Source: Thereva unica (taxonomy: Eukaryota > Arthropoda > Insecta > Diptera > Therevidae). From it: a DNA stretch of 64,000 bases. Positions within the stretch are counted from its first letter, which is position 1. Each line of letters begins with the position of its first letter. The stretch lies in contig OX465281.1 of the NCBI GenBank assembly GCA_949987705.1, positions 155,510,393-155,574,392 on the forward strand, written 5' to 3'. Positions 51,520 through 64,000 of this stretch are shown here, one piece after another. The notes beneath the pieces are model-generated. The model ran no database searches. It was not told the DNA's origin and saw nothing but the letters and a program-made list of their open reading frames with translations. Made by a program: the position numbers and the translations under genes.

Positions 51520-54500
51520 TCCATGGCGGCCGTCTCAAGAAGGCGGTTTACCACTTTCTTCACAACCACCTCGACATGGGTATCAAATGAAAGGGTATGA
51601 TAAGTAGAATACAATAAGCAATGTCGTATACAAAATATATCTTTAGATCCATGGCGGCCGTCTCAAGAGGCCGGATTACCACTTTCTTCGCAACCACCTC
51701 AACATGGGTATCAAATGAAAGGGTATGTTAAGTACAATACAATAAGCAATGTATACAAAATATATCTTTAGATCCATGGAGGCCGTCTCAAGAGGGCGGG
51801 GTACCACTTTCTTCACAACCACCTCGACATGGGTATCAAATGAAAAGGTATGATAAGTAGAATACAATAAGCAATGTAGTATACAAAATATATCTTTAGA
51901 TCCATGGCGGCCGTCTCAAGAGGCCGGATTACCACTTTCTTCACAACCACCTCAACATGGGTATCAAATGAAAGGGTATGTTAAGTACAATACAATAAGC
52001 AATGTAGTATACAAAATATATCTTTAAATCCATGGCGGCCGTCTCAAGAGGGCGGGGTACCACTTTCTTCACAACCACCTCGACATGGGTATCAAATGAA
52101 AGGGTATGATAAGTAGAATACAATAAGCAATGTAGTATACAAAATATATCTTTAGATCCATGGCGGCCGTCTCAAGAGGCCGGATTACCACTTTCTTCAC
52201 AACCACCTCAACATGGGTATCAAATGAAAGGGTATGTTAAGTAGAATACAATAAGCAATGTAGTATACAAAATATATCTTTAGATCCATGGCGGCCGTCT
52301 CAAGAGGGCGGAGTACCACTTTCTTCACAACCACCTCGACATGGGTATCAAATGAAAGGGAATGATAAGTAGAATACAATAAGCAATGTAGCATACAAAA
52401 TTTATCTTTAGATCCATGGCGGACGTCTCAAGAGGCCGGATTACCATTTTCTTCACAACCACCTCAACATGGGTATCAAATGAAAGGGTATGTTAAGTAG
52501 AATACAATAAGCAATGTAGTATACAAAATATATCTTTAGATCCATGGCGGCCGTCTCAAGAGGGCGGGGTACCACTTTCTTCACAACCACCTCGACATGG
52601 GTATCAAATGAAAAGGTATGATAAGTAGAACACAATAAGCAATGTAGTATACAAAATATATCTTTAGATCCATGGCGGCCGTCTCAAGAGGCCGGATTAC
52701 CACTTTCTTCACAACCACCTCAACATGGGTTTCAAATGAAAGGGTATGTTAAGTACAATACAATAAGCAATGTAGTATACAAAATATATCTTTAAATCCA
52801 TGGCGGCCGTCTCAAGAGGGCGGGGTACCACTTTCTTCACAACCACCTCGACATGGGTATCAAATGAAAAGGTATGATAAGTAGAATACAATAAGCAATT
52901 TAGTATACAAAATATATCTTTAGATCCATGGCGATCGTCTCAAGAGGCCGGATTACCACTTTCTTCACAACCACCTCAACATGGGTATCAAATGAAAGGG
53001 TATGTTAAGTACAATACAATAAGCAATGTAGTATACAAAATATATCTTTAAATCCATGGCGGCCGTCTCAAGAGGGCGGGGTACCACTTTCTTCACAACC
53101 ACCTCGACATGGGTATCAAATGAAAGGGTATGATAAGTAGAATACAATAAGCAATGTCGTATACAAAATATATCTTTAGATCCATGGCGGCTGTCTCAAG
53201 AGGCCGGATTACCACTTTCTTCGCAACCACCTCAACATGGGTATCAAATGAAAGGGTATGTTAAGTACAATACAATAAGCAATGTATACAAAATATATCT
53301 TTAGGTCCATGGAGGCCGTCTCAAGAGGGCGGGGTACCACTTTCTTCACAACCACCTCGACATGGGTATCAAATGAAAAGGTATGATAAGTAGAATACAA
53401 TAAGCAATGTAGTATACAAAATATATCTTTAGATCCATGGCGGCCGTCTCAAGAGGCCGGATTACCACTTTCTTCACAACCACCTCAACATGGGTATCAA
53501 ATGAAAGGGTATGTTAAGTACAATACAATAAGCAATGTAGTATACAAAATATATCTTTAAATCCATGGCGGCCGTCTCAAGAGCGCGGGGTACCACTTTC
53601 TTCACAACCACCTCGACATGGGTATCAAATGAAAGGGTATGATAAGTAGAATACAATAAGAAATGTAGTATACAAAATATATCTTTAGATCCATGGCGGC
53701 CGTCTCAAGAGGCCGGATTACCACTTTCTTCACAACCACCTCAACATGGGTATCAAATGAAAGGGTATGTTAAGTACAATACAATAAGCAATGTAGTATA
53801 CAAAATATATCTTTAAATCCATGGCGGCCGTCTCAAGAGCGCGGGGTACCACTTTCTTCACAACCACCTCGACATGGGTATCAAATGAAAGGGTATGATA
53901 AGTAGAATACAATAAGCAATGTAGTATACAAAATATATCTTTAGATCCATGGCAGCCGTCTCAAGAGGCCGGATTACCACTTTCTTCACAACCACCTCAA
54001 CATGGGTATCAAATGAAAGGGTATGTTAAGTAGAATACAATAAGCAATGTAGTATACAAAATATATCTTTAGATCCATGGCGGCCGTCTCAAGAGGGCGG
54101 GGTACCACTTTCTTCACAACCACCTCGACATGGGTATCAAATGAAAGGGAATGATAAGTAGAATACAATAAGCAATGTAGTATACAAAATATATCTTTAG
54201 ATCCATGGCGGCCGTCTCAAGAGGCCGGATTACCATTTTCTTCACAACCACCTCAACATGGGTATCAAATGAAAGGGTATGTTAAGTAGAATACAATAAG
54301 CAATGTAGTATACAAAATATATCTTTAAATCCATGGCGGCCGTCTCAAGAGGGCGGGGTACCACTTTCTTCACAACCACCTCGACATGGGTATCAAATGA
54401 AAGGGTATGATAAGTAGAATACAATAAGCAATGTAGTATACAAAATATATCTTTAGATCCATGGCGGCCGTCTCAAGAGGCCGGATTACCACTTTCTTCA

Positions 54501-55984
54501 CAACCACCTCAACATGGGTATCAAATGAAAGGGTATGTTAAGTAGAATACAATAAGCAATGTAGTATACAAAATATATCTTTAGATCCATGGCGGCCGTC
54601 TCAAGAGGGCGGGGTACCACTTTCTTCACAACCACCTCGACATGGGTATCAAATGAAAGGGAATGATAAGTAGAATACAATAAGCAATGTAGTATACAAA
54701 ATATATCTTTAGATCCATGGCGGCCGTCTCAAGAGGCCGGATTACCATTTTCTTCACAACCACCTCAACATGGGTATCAAATGAAAGGGTATGTTAAGTA
54801 GAATACAATAAGCAATGTAGTATACAAAATATATCTTTAGATCCATGGCGGCCGTCTCAAGAGGGCGGGGTACCACTTTCTTCACAACCACCTCGACATG
54901 GGTATCAAATGAAAAGGTATGATAAGTAGATTACAATAAGCAATTTAGTATACAAAATATATCTTTAGATCCATGGCGGCCGTCTCAAGAGGCCGGATTA
55001 CCACTTTCTTCACAACCACCTCAACATGGGTATCAAATGAAAGGGTATGTTAAGTACAATACAATAAGCAATGTAGTATACAAAATATATCTTTAAATCC
55101 ATGGCGGCCGTCTCAAGAGGGCGGGGTACCACTTTCTTCACAACCACCTCGACATGGGTATCAAATGAAAGGGTATGATAAGTAGAATACAATAAGCAAT
55201 GTAGTATACAAAATATATCTTTAGATCCATGGCGGCCGTCTCAAGAGGCCGGATTACCACTTTCTTCACAACCACCTCAACATGGGTATCAAATGAAAGG
55301 GTATGTTAAGTAGAATACAATAAGCAATGTAGTATACAAAATATATCTTTAGATCCATGGCGGCCGTCTCAAGAGGGCGGGGTACCACTTTCTTCACAAC
55401 CACCTCGACATGGGTATCAAATGAAAGGGAATGATAAGTAGAATACAATAAGCAATGTAGTATACAAAATATATCTTTAGATCCATGGCGGCCGTCTCAA
55501 GAGGCCGGATTACCATTTTCTTCACAACCACCTCAACATGGGTATCAAATGAAAGGGTATGTTAAGTAGAATACAATAAGCAATGTAGTATACAAAATAT
55601 ATCTTTAGATCCATGGCGGCCGTCTCAAGAGGGCGGGGTACCACTTTCTTCACAACCACCTCGACATGGGTATCAAATGAAAAGGTATGATAAGTAGAAT
55701 TCAATAAGCAATTTAGTATACAAAATATATCTTTAGATCCATGGCGGCCGTCTCAAGAGGCCGTATTACCACTTTCTTCACAACCACCTCGACATGGGTA
55801 TGAAATGAAAGGGTATGATAAGTAGAATACAATAAGCAATGTAGTATACAAAATATATCTTTAGATCCATGGCGGCCGTCTAAAGAGGCCGGATTACCAC
55901 TTTCTTCACAACCCCCTCAACATGGGTATCAAATTAAAGGGTATGATAAGTAGAATACAATAAGCAATGTAGTAGACTCAATAT
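51520..55984. repeat. Satellite array, right (minus-orientation units)
   Basis: About 35 units of 128 bp forming a 256-bp dimer: one half has GAGGCCGGATTACCAC, the other GAGGGCGGGGTACCAC. Dimer phase is constant for thousands of bases. A variant lacking bases in AATGTATACAAAAT occurs near 51,748 and again near 53,281, so larger blocks were also duplicated. It is the reverse complement of the left array and in the same orientation as the units at 63,480-64,000. Confidence 0.95.
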
Positions 55985-56136
55985 ACCGATTCATGGCAGC
56001 CGACGCAAGACCCATGTTCTTTGAGGCATTTCATCTGTGTAAAATTCATATCTCGAAAAATATTAAGTCAATGGATGGTTTTTATTGTTTACTATTGACT
56101 TATGGGTGCAGCGTAGGCGCACCGGGTCCCAGCTAG
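55985..56136 (+). mobile_element. Helitron-like 3' end attached to the satellite
   Basis: After the last satellite unit a unique segment ends GGGTCCCAGCTAG|T at 56,136. A hairpin (GGTGC 56,105-56,109 with GCACC 56,119-56,123) lies nine bases before CTAG. This is the Helitron 3' layout, and TA repeats follow. Confidence 0.6.
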
Positions 56137-56654
56137 TATATATATATATATGGGTAATTCTTTTACAAACCGAACACTTTCTGACCGACCCCTCTTTGAT
56201 TTGTCTGAAACTTTTTTTACGGGTTCTTTATCGAAAAATAAGATATACGTGTCCGAGGATTTTCCAATTTTTTATTTTTATTTTTTTTTTACGGGGGGTG
56301 GAAAATTCGTGATTTTCGTGATTTTTGGATCGAAGACCTATTTTCAAAAATTCATAACTCCGGTTCTATTTGAGCTAGAATAAACATTTTTTTTTTTAAA
56401 TTAAAGGTAAAAGAGGGAATTTTAAGGGAAAAAATATTTCAAGAAAATTTATGACAATTTTTCCATTGTTATTACCAATTTAAATGTTAAAATCGATATT
56501 TAACAATGTTCCCCACCTCGTAGCACTTTTTAAATATAACCATTGTATTCTACGTTAAATTTTACATTGAAAATGCTTTTTCAAAAAATGGAGAAAAGAT
56601 GGTTTCTATTGGAGAAAACCCAAATAAACAAGCGCGACATGTTTGTTAATACAA

Positions 56655-57336
56655 GATGTGCAGTCAGAATATAAGGAGAATTGACGGAATCCTTCCCAGT
56701 CAAGCAAGGCTTAAAGCAGGGCGATGGGCTGGCACCAATGCTATTTAATCTCTGCCTAGAAGGAGTAATTCGCAAGGTTATCATTGATGCGAACGCAACC
56801 TTGCTTAACAAATCCAAACAGTTGGCAGGATATGCCGACGATATAAACTGCCTTGCAAGATCACTGTCATATCTTAGAGAAACATTTACAGAATTAGAAT
56901 TAGAGTACAGTAGCTACGTATGGATGTGAAGCTTGGAGTATCTCCCAGAAATCCGCAGACAAGCTGGATATATTTGAGAGGAAGGTTCTCCGAAGGATAT
57001 ACGGCCCAATCAATGAAGACAGTGCATGGAGAATACGCTACAATCACGAATTGTACGACTTATACAAAGAATGTAAACTTTCAACCCATGCCAAACTACT
57101 ACGTTTACATTGGGCCGGCCATGTCCAAAGAATGGATGACTTAAGGATACCAAAAAAGCCCTGTATCTACTACCAGATGGCAAAAGACCAGTTGGCAAAC
57201 CACGGTTAAGGTGGGAAGATAATGTTAAGGTCGATGCAGCAAAACTGCTCAACACAAGAAACTGGAGACAAGCTGCGGAGCAGAGAGACGTCTGGAGGAA
57301 GAAGCTGATGGAGGCCAAGGCTCGAATTGGGCTGTA
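56655..57336 (+). pseudogene. RTE-like LINE reverse transcriptase relic
   Basis: RT motifs SFPVKQGLKQGDGLAPMLFN and AGYADDINCLAR are followed, after an internal deletion near 56,917, by the C-terminal region (YGCEAWSISQKSADKL, RRIYGPINEDSAWRIRYNHE, LRLHWAGHVQRMDD, PVGKPRLRWEDNV) ending at TAG 57,334-57,336. A stop precedes GELTE, and a shift lies in the A6 run near 57,150. A (GAA)n tail follows at 57,345-57,366, typical of RTE 3' ends. Confidence 0.82.
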
Positions 57337-57479
57337 GAGCCATCGAAGAAGAAGAAGAAGAAGAAGTGACAACATTCTATCCGTCTCAACCTATAGAGTT
57401 ATGGAGCAAATACACGGAGGACATGTCTGAAGATATATTCTATGGTGTGCAAAATATATTGCACAATTTGTAAATAACA

Positions 57480-58065
57480 ATGTGTGATGAAATATACGAC
57501 AAAGGACTGATTTTCATTGAGGATATGTGCATTACGATAGAAAATAAACTATTAATTCAGGTTGGCATAGATGTGCAAATCGACCCATGCACGATGCGTT
57601 CGATCAAAAACTGAACCAAGAGCATCATCATCGATCGAAATGCGCTGCAAGAAGCGATCCAATCTACTGTACCATTGCTGAATGATCAACAAAGAAATGC
57701 TTACGAAACATTGAATTGGACGTGAACAACCGCACTGGTCGGATCTCTTTCCTGGATGGGTGGAACAGGAAAAACATTCGGTATTTCGCTGATTCGGACC
57801 ATAATTCAGTCGCGAGCTGACGTTGCACTACCTTTCGCATCATCCAGAGTAGCAGGGACGATATTAGACGGAGGACGTACTGCACATTCCGCACTCAAAT
57901 TGCCATTGAATTTGAACACAACGGAAACAACAAGGTACAACAGCCCCTGGAACAGTGCTATAGGAAAATTGTTGATTGAATGCAAACTGATTGTTTGGAC
58001 AAATGTACAATAGCGCACAAGAAATCAATTGAAGCACTAAAGTTCTCACTGCCAAGCTTCAATCG
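57480..58065 (+). pseudogene. Helitron PIF1-like helicase relic
   Basis: Reads CDEIYDKGLIFIEDMC, VPLLNDQQRNAYETLN, then GGTGKTFGISLIRTI (Walker A) and LDGGRTAHSALKLPLNLNTT, GKLLIECKLIVW and HKKSIEAL. This is the N-terminal half of the Helitron helicase up to motif II, where the acidic residues are lost. Stops and frameshifts are frequent. It is a different segment from the helicase piece at 46,795, so the two cannot be compared directly. Confidence 0.8.
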
Positions 58066-58480
58066 TATGTTAAATTTGCGACCTTCGAGGTCCGTTTGAA
58101 CTCACTCGAGACTCGCCTAATAGCCCGCATTGATGAGGTATGTAATACTTTAAATATTCAAATCGCAGAACTGAGAGACGATGTGGAAACAGTTCAACAT
58201 GACATCGCCGTAGTTTCGAACAAATTAGAGGATCTACGCCGGCAGTTACGACTCCAGGACCTGGGCCGGCGTAATAAAATCGACGAACTGCGGGAAATCT
58301 TACATGGGTCCAACATTCACATCTTACTGGTCTCTGAGGCCTCATTACGCGATCATGTTCCTTCAATATCCATTTCGCTGGAGTCCCTGTCTATGTTAAG
58401 AACGGTCTCCGGTCTTTCAAGATAAAACAATCCATATCCAATGCCCTGGAATTCCTTAACGTTGAAAATGCTTCGCGGCT
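58066..58480 (+). pseudogene. LINE relic: coiled-coil ORF1 end and endonuclease start
   Basis: One frame has a heptad-like stretch (LRDDVETVQHDIAVVSNKLE, DLRRQLRLQ) and then SNIHILLVSEASLRDHVPSI, the usual start of an APE-type endonuclease. A shift leads to VYVKNGLRSFKIKQSISNAL. The rest of the LINE is missing. Confidence 0.5.
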
Positions 58481-59159
58481 GTGATTTACTTTTCAAAAAA
58501 GTTGTTAAAATTTTCAAGTGAAATATATAATACACCTAATCCTTCATGAAGCCTTATTCACTAATAAATAACATAATTTTCTTACAAATATATTTACTGC
58601 TGATAATATAATAGAAAAAAATAATATGAGGCGGCAAAAATGTGGCTTCTAGGTATTGCAACCAGCACGCAAACATGTCGCGCTTGTTTATTTGGTTTTT
58701 CTCCAATAGAAACCATCTTTTCTCCATTTTTTAAAAAAGCATTTTCAATGTAAAATTTAACGTAGAATACAATGGTTATATTTAAAAAGTGCTACGAGGT
58801 GGGGAACATTGTTAAATATCGATTTTAACATTTAAATTGCTAATAACAATGGAAAAATTGTCATAAATTTTCTTGAAATATTTTTTTCCTTAAAATTCCC
58901 TCTTTTACCTTTAATTTAAAAAAAAATGTTTTTTCTAGCTCAAATAGAACCGGAGTTATGAATTTTTGAAAATAGGTCTTCAATCCAAAAATCACGAAAA
59001 TCTCGAATTTTCCACCCCCCGTAAAAAAAATTAAAATAAAAAATGGGAAAATCCTCGGACACGTATATCTTATTTTTCGATATAGAACCCGTAAAAAAAG
59101 TTTCAGACAAATCGAAGAGGGGTCGGTCAGAAAGTGTTCGGTTTGTAAAAGAATTACCC

Positions 59160-59180
59160 ATATATATATATATATATATA
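59160..59180. repeat. (TA)n tract
   Basis: About 20 bp of TA repeats between the 3-kb element and a foldback MITE. Confidence 0.9.
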
Positions 59181-60183
59181 CAGGGTGTCCCACATAAACT
59201 TACAAAGCGGCCGGCTGCGGTTAGGTCTTGGATAGACGAACAAAAAATCGTATGGGTGGGGGGGGGGAAATCGTAACGGTTTAGCCGCTAGGGCGTTTTG
59301 AAGTTTTTTTGCTAGAGTTTTACATATCACCCTATATTTTTGTAACCGTCTAACCTATTGTCAAGGTTTTGGTACCAGTGCACGCAGAATTCCTCCACCT
59401 TTCTACAACGGTAAAAATAATGGTCCTATCTTATAAACTTTTGGAGTTATGAGTCGCCAAAGTCAAAATTTTGTATTTTTTTCACTAAAATTTCAACTAA
59501 AACCACCTTTTTCTCCAAAAAATACGTGATAAACCTAAATTTTTTTTTCCAAAATTAAAAAGTTTGGACAATTTCCTATAAATAATGTACTACAACTTTT
59601 ACTCCGCAGCTTCTATTTTTGAAGTTATAAGCATTTTTAATGTTGAAATTGGCTCTATTTCGTCCTTTTTTAGTACTTTTCCATCTGAACTTTGTCGAAA
59701 AGTGCCAAATAAGCATCGAAATTAACTTTAAAATTGCTTATAACTTCTAAAGTAAAGGCCCTAGAATAAAACTTGTATTACATTATTTGTAGGAAATTGT
59801 CCAAACTTTTTAATTTTGGAAAAAAAAGTTTAGGTTTATCACGTATTTTTTGGAGAAAAGGTGGTTTTAGTTGAAATTTTAGTGAAAAAAATACAAAATT
59901 TTGACTTTGGCGACTCATAACTCCAAAAGTTTATAAGATAGGACCATTATTTTTACCGTTGTAGAAAGGTGGAGGAATTCTGCGTGCACTGGTACCAAAA
60001 CCTTGACAATAGGTTATACGGTTACAAAAATATAGGGTGATATGTAAAACTCTAGCAAAAAAACTTCAAAACGCCCTAGCGGCTAAACCGTTACGATTTC
60101 CCCCCCCCCACCCATACGATTTTTTGTTCGTCTATCCAAGACCTATCCACAGCCGGCCGCTTTGTAAGTTTATGTGGGACACC

Positions 60184-60186
<3 letters not shown>
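59181..60186. mobile_element. Foldback MITE, full copy (CAGGGTGTCCCAC family)
   Basis: 1,006 bp with intact termini CAGGGTGTCCCACATAAAC and its inverse, long arms and G9/C9 tracts on each arm. Same family as 11,865-12,878 and better preserved at the ends. Confidence 0.92.

Positions 60187-60261
<75 letters not shown>
60187..60261. repeat. (TA)n microsatellite
   Basis: About 75 bp of TA repeats between two MITEs. Confidence 0.95.
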
Positions 60262-60263
<2 letters not shown>

Positions 60264-61207
60264 GCGATTCTCCAGAACCTTTAACCTGAGCTAATTGTAA
60301 AAATGAAATTTCAAATTGATAGCACAACCGTGCCATGATATTTTTTGTGTTTCTTATTTCATAAATAAATGTTTTCTGATGTAGAACATTAAAAAATTCA
60401 ATGCGCATATTTTTTTATGACATGGTTATATTGACATGGTTACAATTTTGACATCAAATTTGACATGGTTACAATTTTGACATTCGCTTAAATTACTTTT
60501 TTTTAAAGATTCATGAAACAATTTAAGTGAAGGAAATGTTACATATGATTTAACTAGTTACAATAGGTCATAAGACATTTTACGGCGATGAATTTAATGT
60601 AATATGAGCAAATTAATTGCAGTTACAACTTTGACATTTAAATGTAACCTACGTTCACGTTAGCCAGTTTTGCCCAAAAATCAACCAATTTCAACTTATT
60701 TGTGTCACAAAATGTTTGCACATGTTCGTTAGTGTCTGAACAATAAGTGCGTTTAAAAAAAATTATGATAAAATGAGACAATTCGGAGTACTTCGACTTA
60801 CCATGCGGGTTACAACTTTGACGTCAAAACCTAGAGACAAACTGCAAAGTTGTTTTTTGGAAAATATAGCGATTTGACACTGCACCGAACACAACTGCAT
60901 TTTTCCTTAAGAGTTAAACTACAACTTTTCACTTTTCACTATTTGTTTCAACGCTTCCTATCACAAATATAAATAGTTTTTCATTCAGATTAGCGCTAAA
61001 GACAGGCCGAAAAGTGACAGGTAACGGAACATTTTTTCAAATTTTATTGCAATATATCGTTTTAAATGACTTCGTACTTATATCTTATTGTTCATTAATA
61101 GTTTCTTAACATTATTGATAGCTTCTTTTATTTTTAATCTTCTTATAGAAATTGTTATTCATAAAAATTTCGAAGCGACAAGCAGGTTAAAGGTTCTGGA
61201 GAATCGC

Positions 61208-61209
<2 letters not shown>
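60262..61209. mobile_element. MITE with perfect 26-bp terminal inverted repeats
   Basis: 948 bp, starting GGGCGATTCTCCAGAACCTT (60,262-60,287 for the full repeat) with an exact inverse at 61,184-61,209. The interior repeats GGTTACAA(T/C)TTTGAC words but holds no transposase. (TA)n lies on both sides. Confidence 0.9.

Positions 61210-61285
<76 letters not shown>
61210..61285. repeat. (TA)n microsatellite
   Basis: About 76 bp of TA repeats leading straight into a truncated R1-like copy. Confidence 0.95.
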
Positions 61286-61287
<2 letters not shown>

Positions 61288-62432
61288 GTATTCTCGCGAC
61301 TTAACGTAGTGTTAGCCAACACTGGAGGCGAAAACACCTTCCAAAGGGGTGGGAGAACATCTGTAATCGACATCAATTATGTGAGCGATTCAGTGGCCAA
61401 ACACCTACAGTGGCGGGTGAGCGATGTGTACACGCACAGCGACCACCAAGCCATCATCTTCGAGGTTGGTCAGCGTATAGAAAAGAGGATTCCTAGGTAC
61501 GGAACGGCTAGAGGATGGGCCGTAAATAAACTCGACACAGAGGTGTTCGAGGAAGTATTCCTGCATGATGCGAGGTCGGCAGGAGGTGCCAGGGAAGGGG
61601 CAGAGCGAATCAAAGATTCGCTAAAACAGGCATGTGATGCATCCATGCCTCGGCACGCCGGCAATCGGCAACACCCACCAAACTTCTGGTGGAACGCCGA
61701 GATCAACGAATGCCGAAGGGCCTGATTGAAAGCGAGAAGGAGAACTCAAAGAAATCGGAACCGTCCTGATTTCGATGAACTCCTTCAGATATATAAGGAA
61801 GCGAGGAGAAGGCTGAACAAGGCCATCGCTAGAAGTAAATCCGAGCACTTCAAAAGATTGTGCAGAGAAGCAGACTCGGACCCCTGGAGTGGAGCCTATA
61901 AAATGGTTATGTCAGCGGTCAAGGGCAAACGCTCTCCGCCGATCACCTACCCCGCGCTGCTCCAGAGCATTGTGTACGTCCTGTTTCCAAAGAACGTACG
62001 CGCCGCCGAACTACCCACTCTTCAGGTGGACCCAGAAGAGGTACCTGCGGTGACCGCAGATGAGATTCTGGAGGCTGCAAAAAAGGTAGCCATCAATAAG
62101 GCCCCTGGCATGGATGGCATACCAAATAAAGCGGCTAAGCTAGCAGCTTCCATAGCGCCAGACAGGTTCGCTGAAGTCTTCACAGCGTGCCTGAGAGAGG
62201 GGATCTTCCCGGAGCGATGGAAACAGCAGAAACTCGTGCTCCTACCGAAGCCGAACAAGCCTTTGGGGGACTCATCGTCCTACAGACCGATATTTGCATA
62301 GGCAAACTTTTCGAGCGGGTGATCTGTAACAGGGTTCTCCCTAACGTCGAAAGGGCAGGCGGCCTGTCGGACAAGCAATTCGGCTTCAGAAAGGCAAGGA
62401 CGACTACTTATGCAATCAATATGGTGGTGCTT
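61286..62432 (+). pseudogene. R1-like ORF2 internal fragment (duplicate of 30,770-31,917)
   Basis: Starts GAAGTATTCTCGCGAC in the endonuclease and follows 30,770 onward with few changes. A TGA at 61,723-61,725 (a C-to-A change relative to 31,211) cuts the frame into 61,309-61,725 and 61,726-62,301. It shares the short deletion before GKLFERVICN and the fusion to foldback sequence at 62,432 with the other copy. Not functional. Confidence 0.88.
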
Positions 62433-62808
62433 TCCAATTTTTTTAAAAAAAATATTGGTTTATGACGTATTTTTTGGAGAAAAAGGTGGTTTTAGTTGAA
62501 ATTTTAGTGAAAAAATAACAAAATTTTGACTTTGGCAATTCATAACTCCAAAAGTTGGTAAGATAGGACCATTGTTTTTACCACTGTAGATAGGTGGAGG
62601 AATTCTGCATGCACTGGTACCATAACCATGAAAATAGGTTATACGGTTACAAAAATACAGGGTGATATGTAAAACTTTAGCAAAAAAAACTTCAAAAGCC
62701 CTAGCGGCTAAACCGTTACGATTCCCCCCCCCCCCTTACGATTTTTTGTTCGTCTATCCAAGACCTATCCACAGCCGGCCGCTTTGTAAGTTTATGTGGG
62801 ACAACCTG
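62433..62808. mobile_element. Right arm of the CAGGGTGTCCCAC foldback MITE
   Basis: Same half-element as 31,918-32,271, ending GTGGGACAACCTG at 62,808. Confidence 0.88.

Positions 62809-64000
<1,192 letters not shown>

Larger units (their letters stand above)
56152..59159. mobile_element. 3-kb element with about 490-bp terminal inverted repeats and LINE/Helitron relics inside
   Basis: The left arm 56,152-56,644 and right arm 58,671-59,159 are inverse copies with few differences (ends GGGTAATTCTTTTACAAACC). TA repeats flank both ends. Inside are three unrelated relics: an RTE-like RT, a Helitron helicase and a LINE with coiled-coil ORF1 and endonuclease. No transposase was found, so it is a non-autonomous foldback element with nested or captured sequence. 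Confidence 0.85.

Noticed and set aside
51402..55704. Many near-identical 60-70 codon frames on the minus strand
   Set aside because: They recur every 256 bp because the DNA is a satellite; a 128-bp unit cannot keep one frame, and no protein family fits.

Overview
This is an arthropod, most likely insect, genomic window made almost entirely of mobile elements, their relics and satellite DNA. The evidence is relics of two animal housekeeping genes, BEL/Pao, Ty3/gypsy and R1-type retrotransposons, a Maverick/Polinton, Helitron-like elements, foldback MITEs and very many long (TA)n tracts. I cannot name the order. There is one 200-N assembly gap. No intact host gene was found.

Layout. 1-1,410: an ALG12 (ER mannosyltransferase) copy on the minus strand, broken by nonsense codons, a frameshift and a 5'-truncated, poly(A)-tailed LINE. 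1,977-3,450: an unassigned leader-like stretch. About 4,008-4,560: a decayed TER94/p97 (VCP) N-domain relic, minus strand. 4,873-8,317: a BEL/Pao LTR element with an internal deletion. 8,318-12,940: MITEs, foldback elements and BEL fragments between (TA)n tracts. 12,941-14,145: 3' part of an R1-like LINE. 14,146-24,780: a Polinton with packaging ATPase, adenain-like protease, capsid-type proteins and integrase, a DNA polymerase cut down to its N-terminus, and a frameshifted BIR (IAP-like) gene. 25,372-28,845: a decayed Ty3/gypsy element. 28,990-32,475: a second R1-like copy fused to half a foldback element and a Helitron-like 5' end. 32,554-35,826: a Helitron-like element holding a roughly 118-bp tandem array. 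35,871-39,924: an apparently intact TIR transposon with a 733-aa, two-exon transposase. 40,349-44,987: the best R1-like copy (intact 1009-aa ORF2), with (TA)n at both ends. 45,716-46,795: a decayed Helitron-type helicase fused to a USP-type deubiquitinase domain. 46,845-56,136: two inverted satellite arrays around a gap and a palindrome, ending in a Helitron-like 3' terminus. 56,152-59,159: a 3-kb element with about 490-bp inverted repeats, carrying RTE-like, Helitron-helicase and LINE endonuclease relics. 59,181-64,000: more MITEs, a second copy of the composite R1/foldback/Helitron segment, and the start of another array of the same satellite.

Three themes tie the window together. Almost every element border lies at a (TA)n tract, so these act as insertion sites or arise from the elements. 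The main satellite appears to be the expanded core of Helitron-like elements. The Polinton keeps intact-looking virion-type genes while its integrase, protease tail, a small conserved protein, the BIR gene and the polymerase are damaged.

Names rest on motifs read by eye; no database search was possible. Polinton structural gene names are the least certain.
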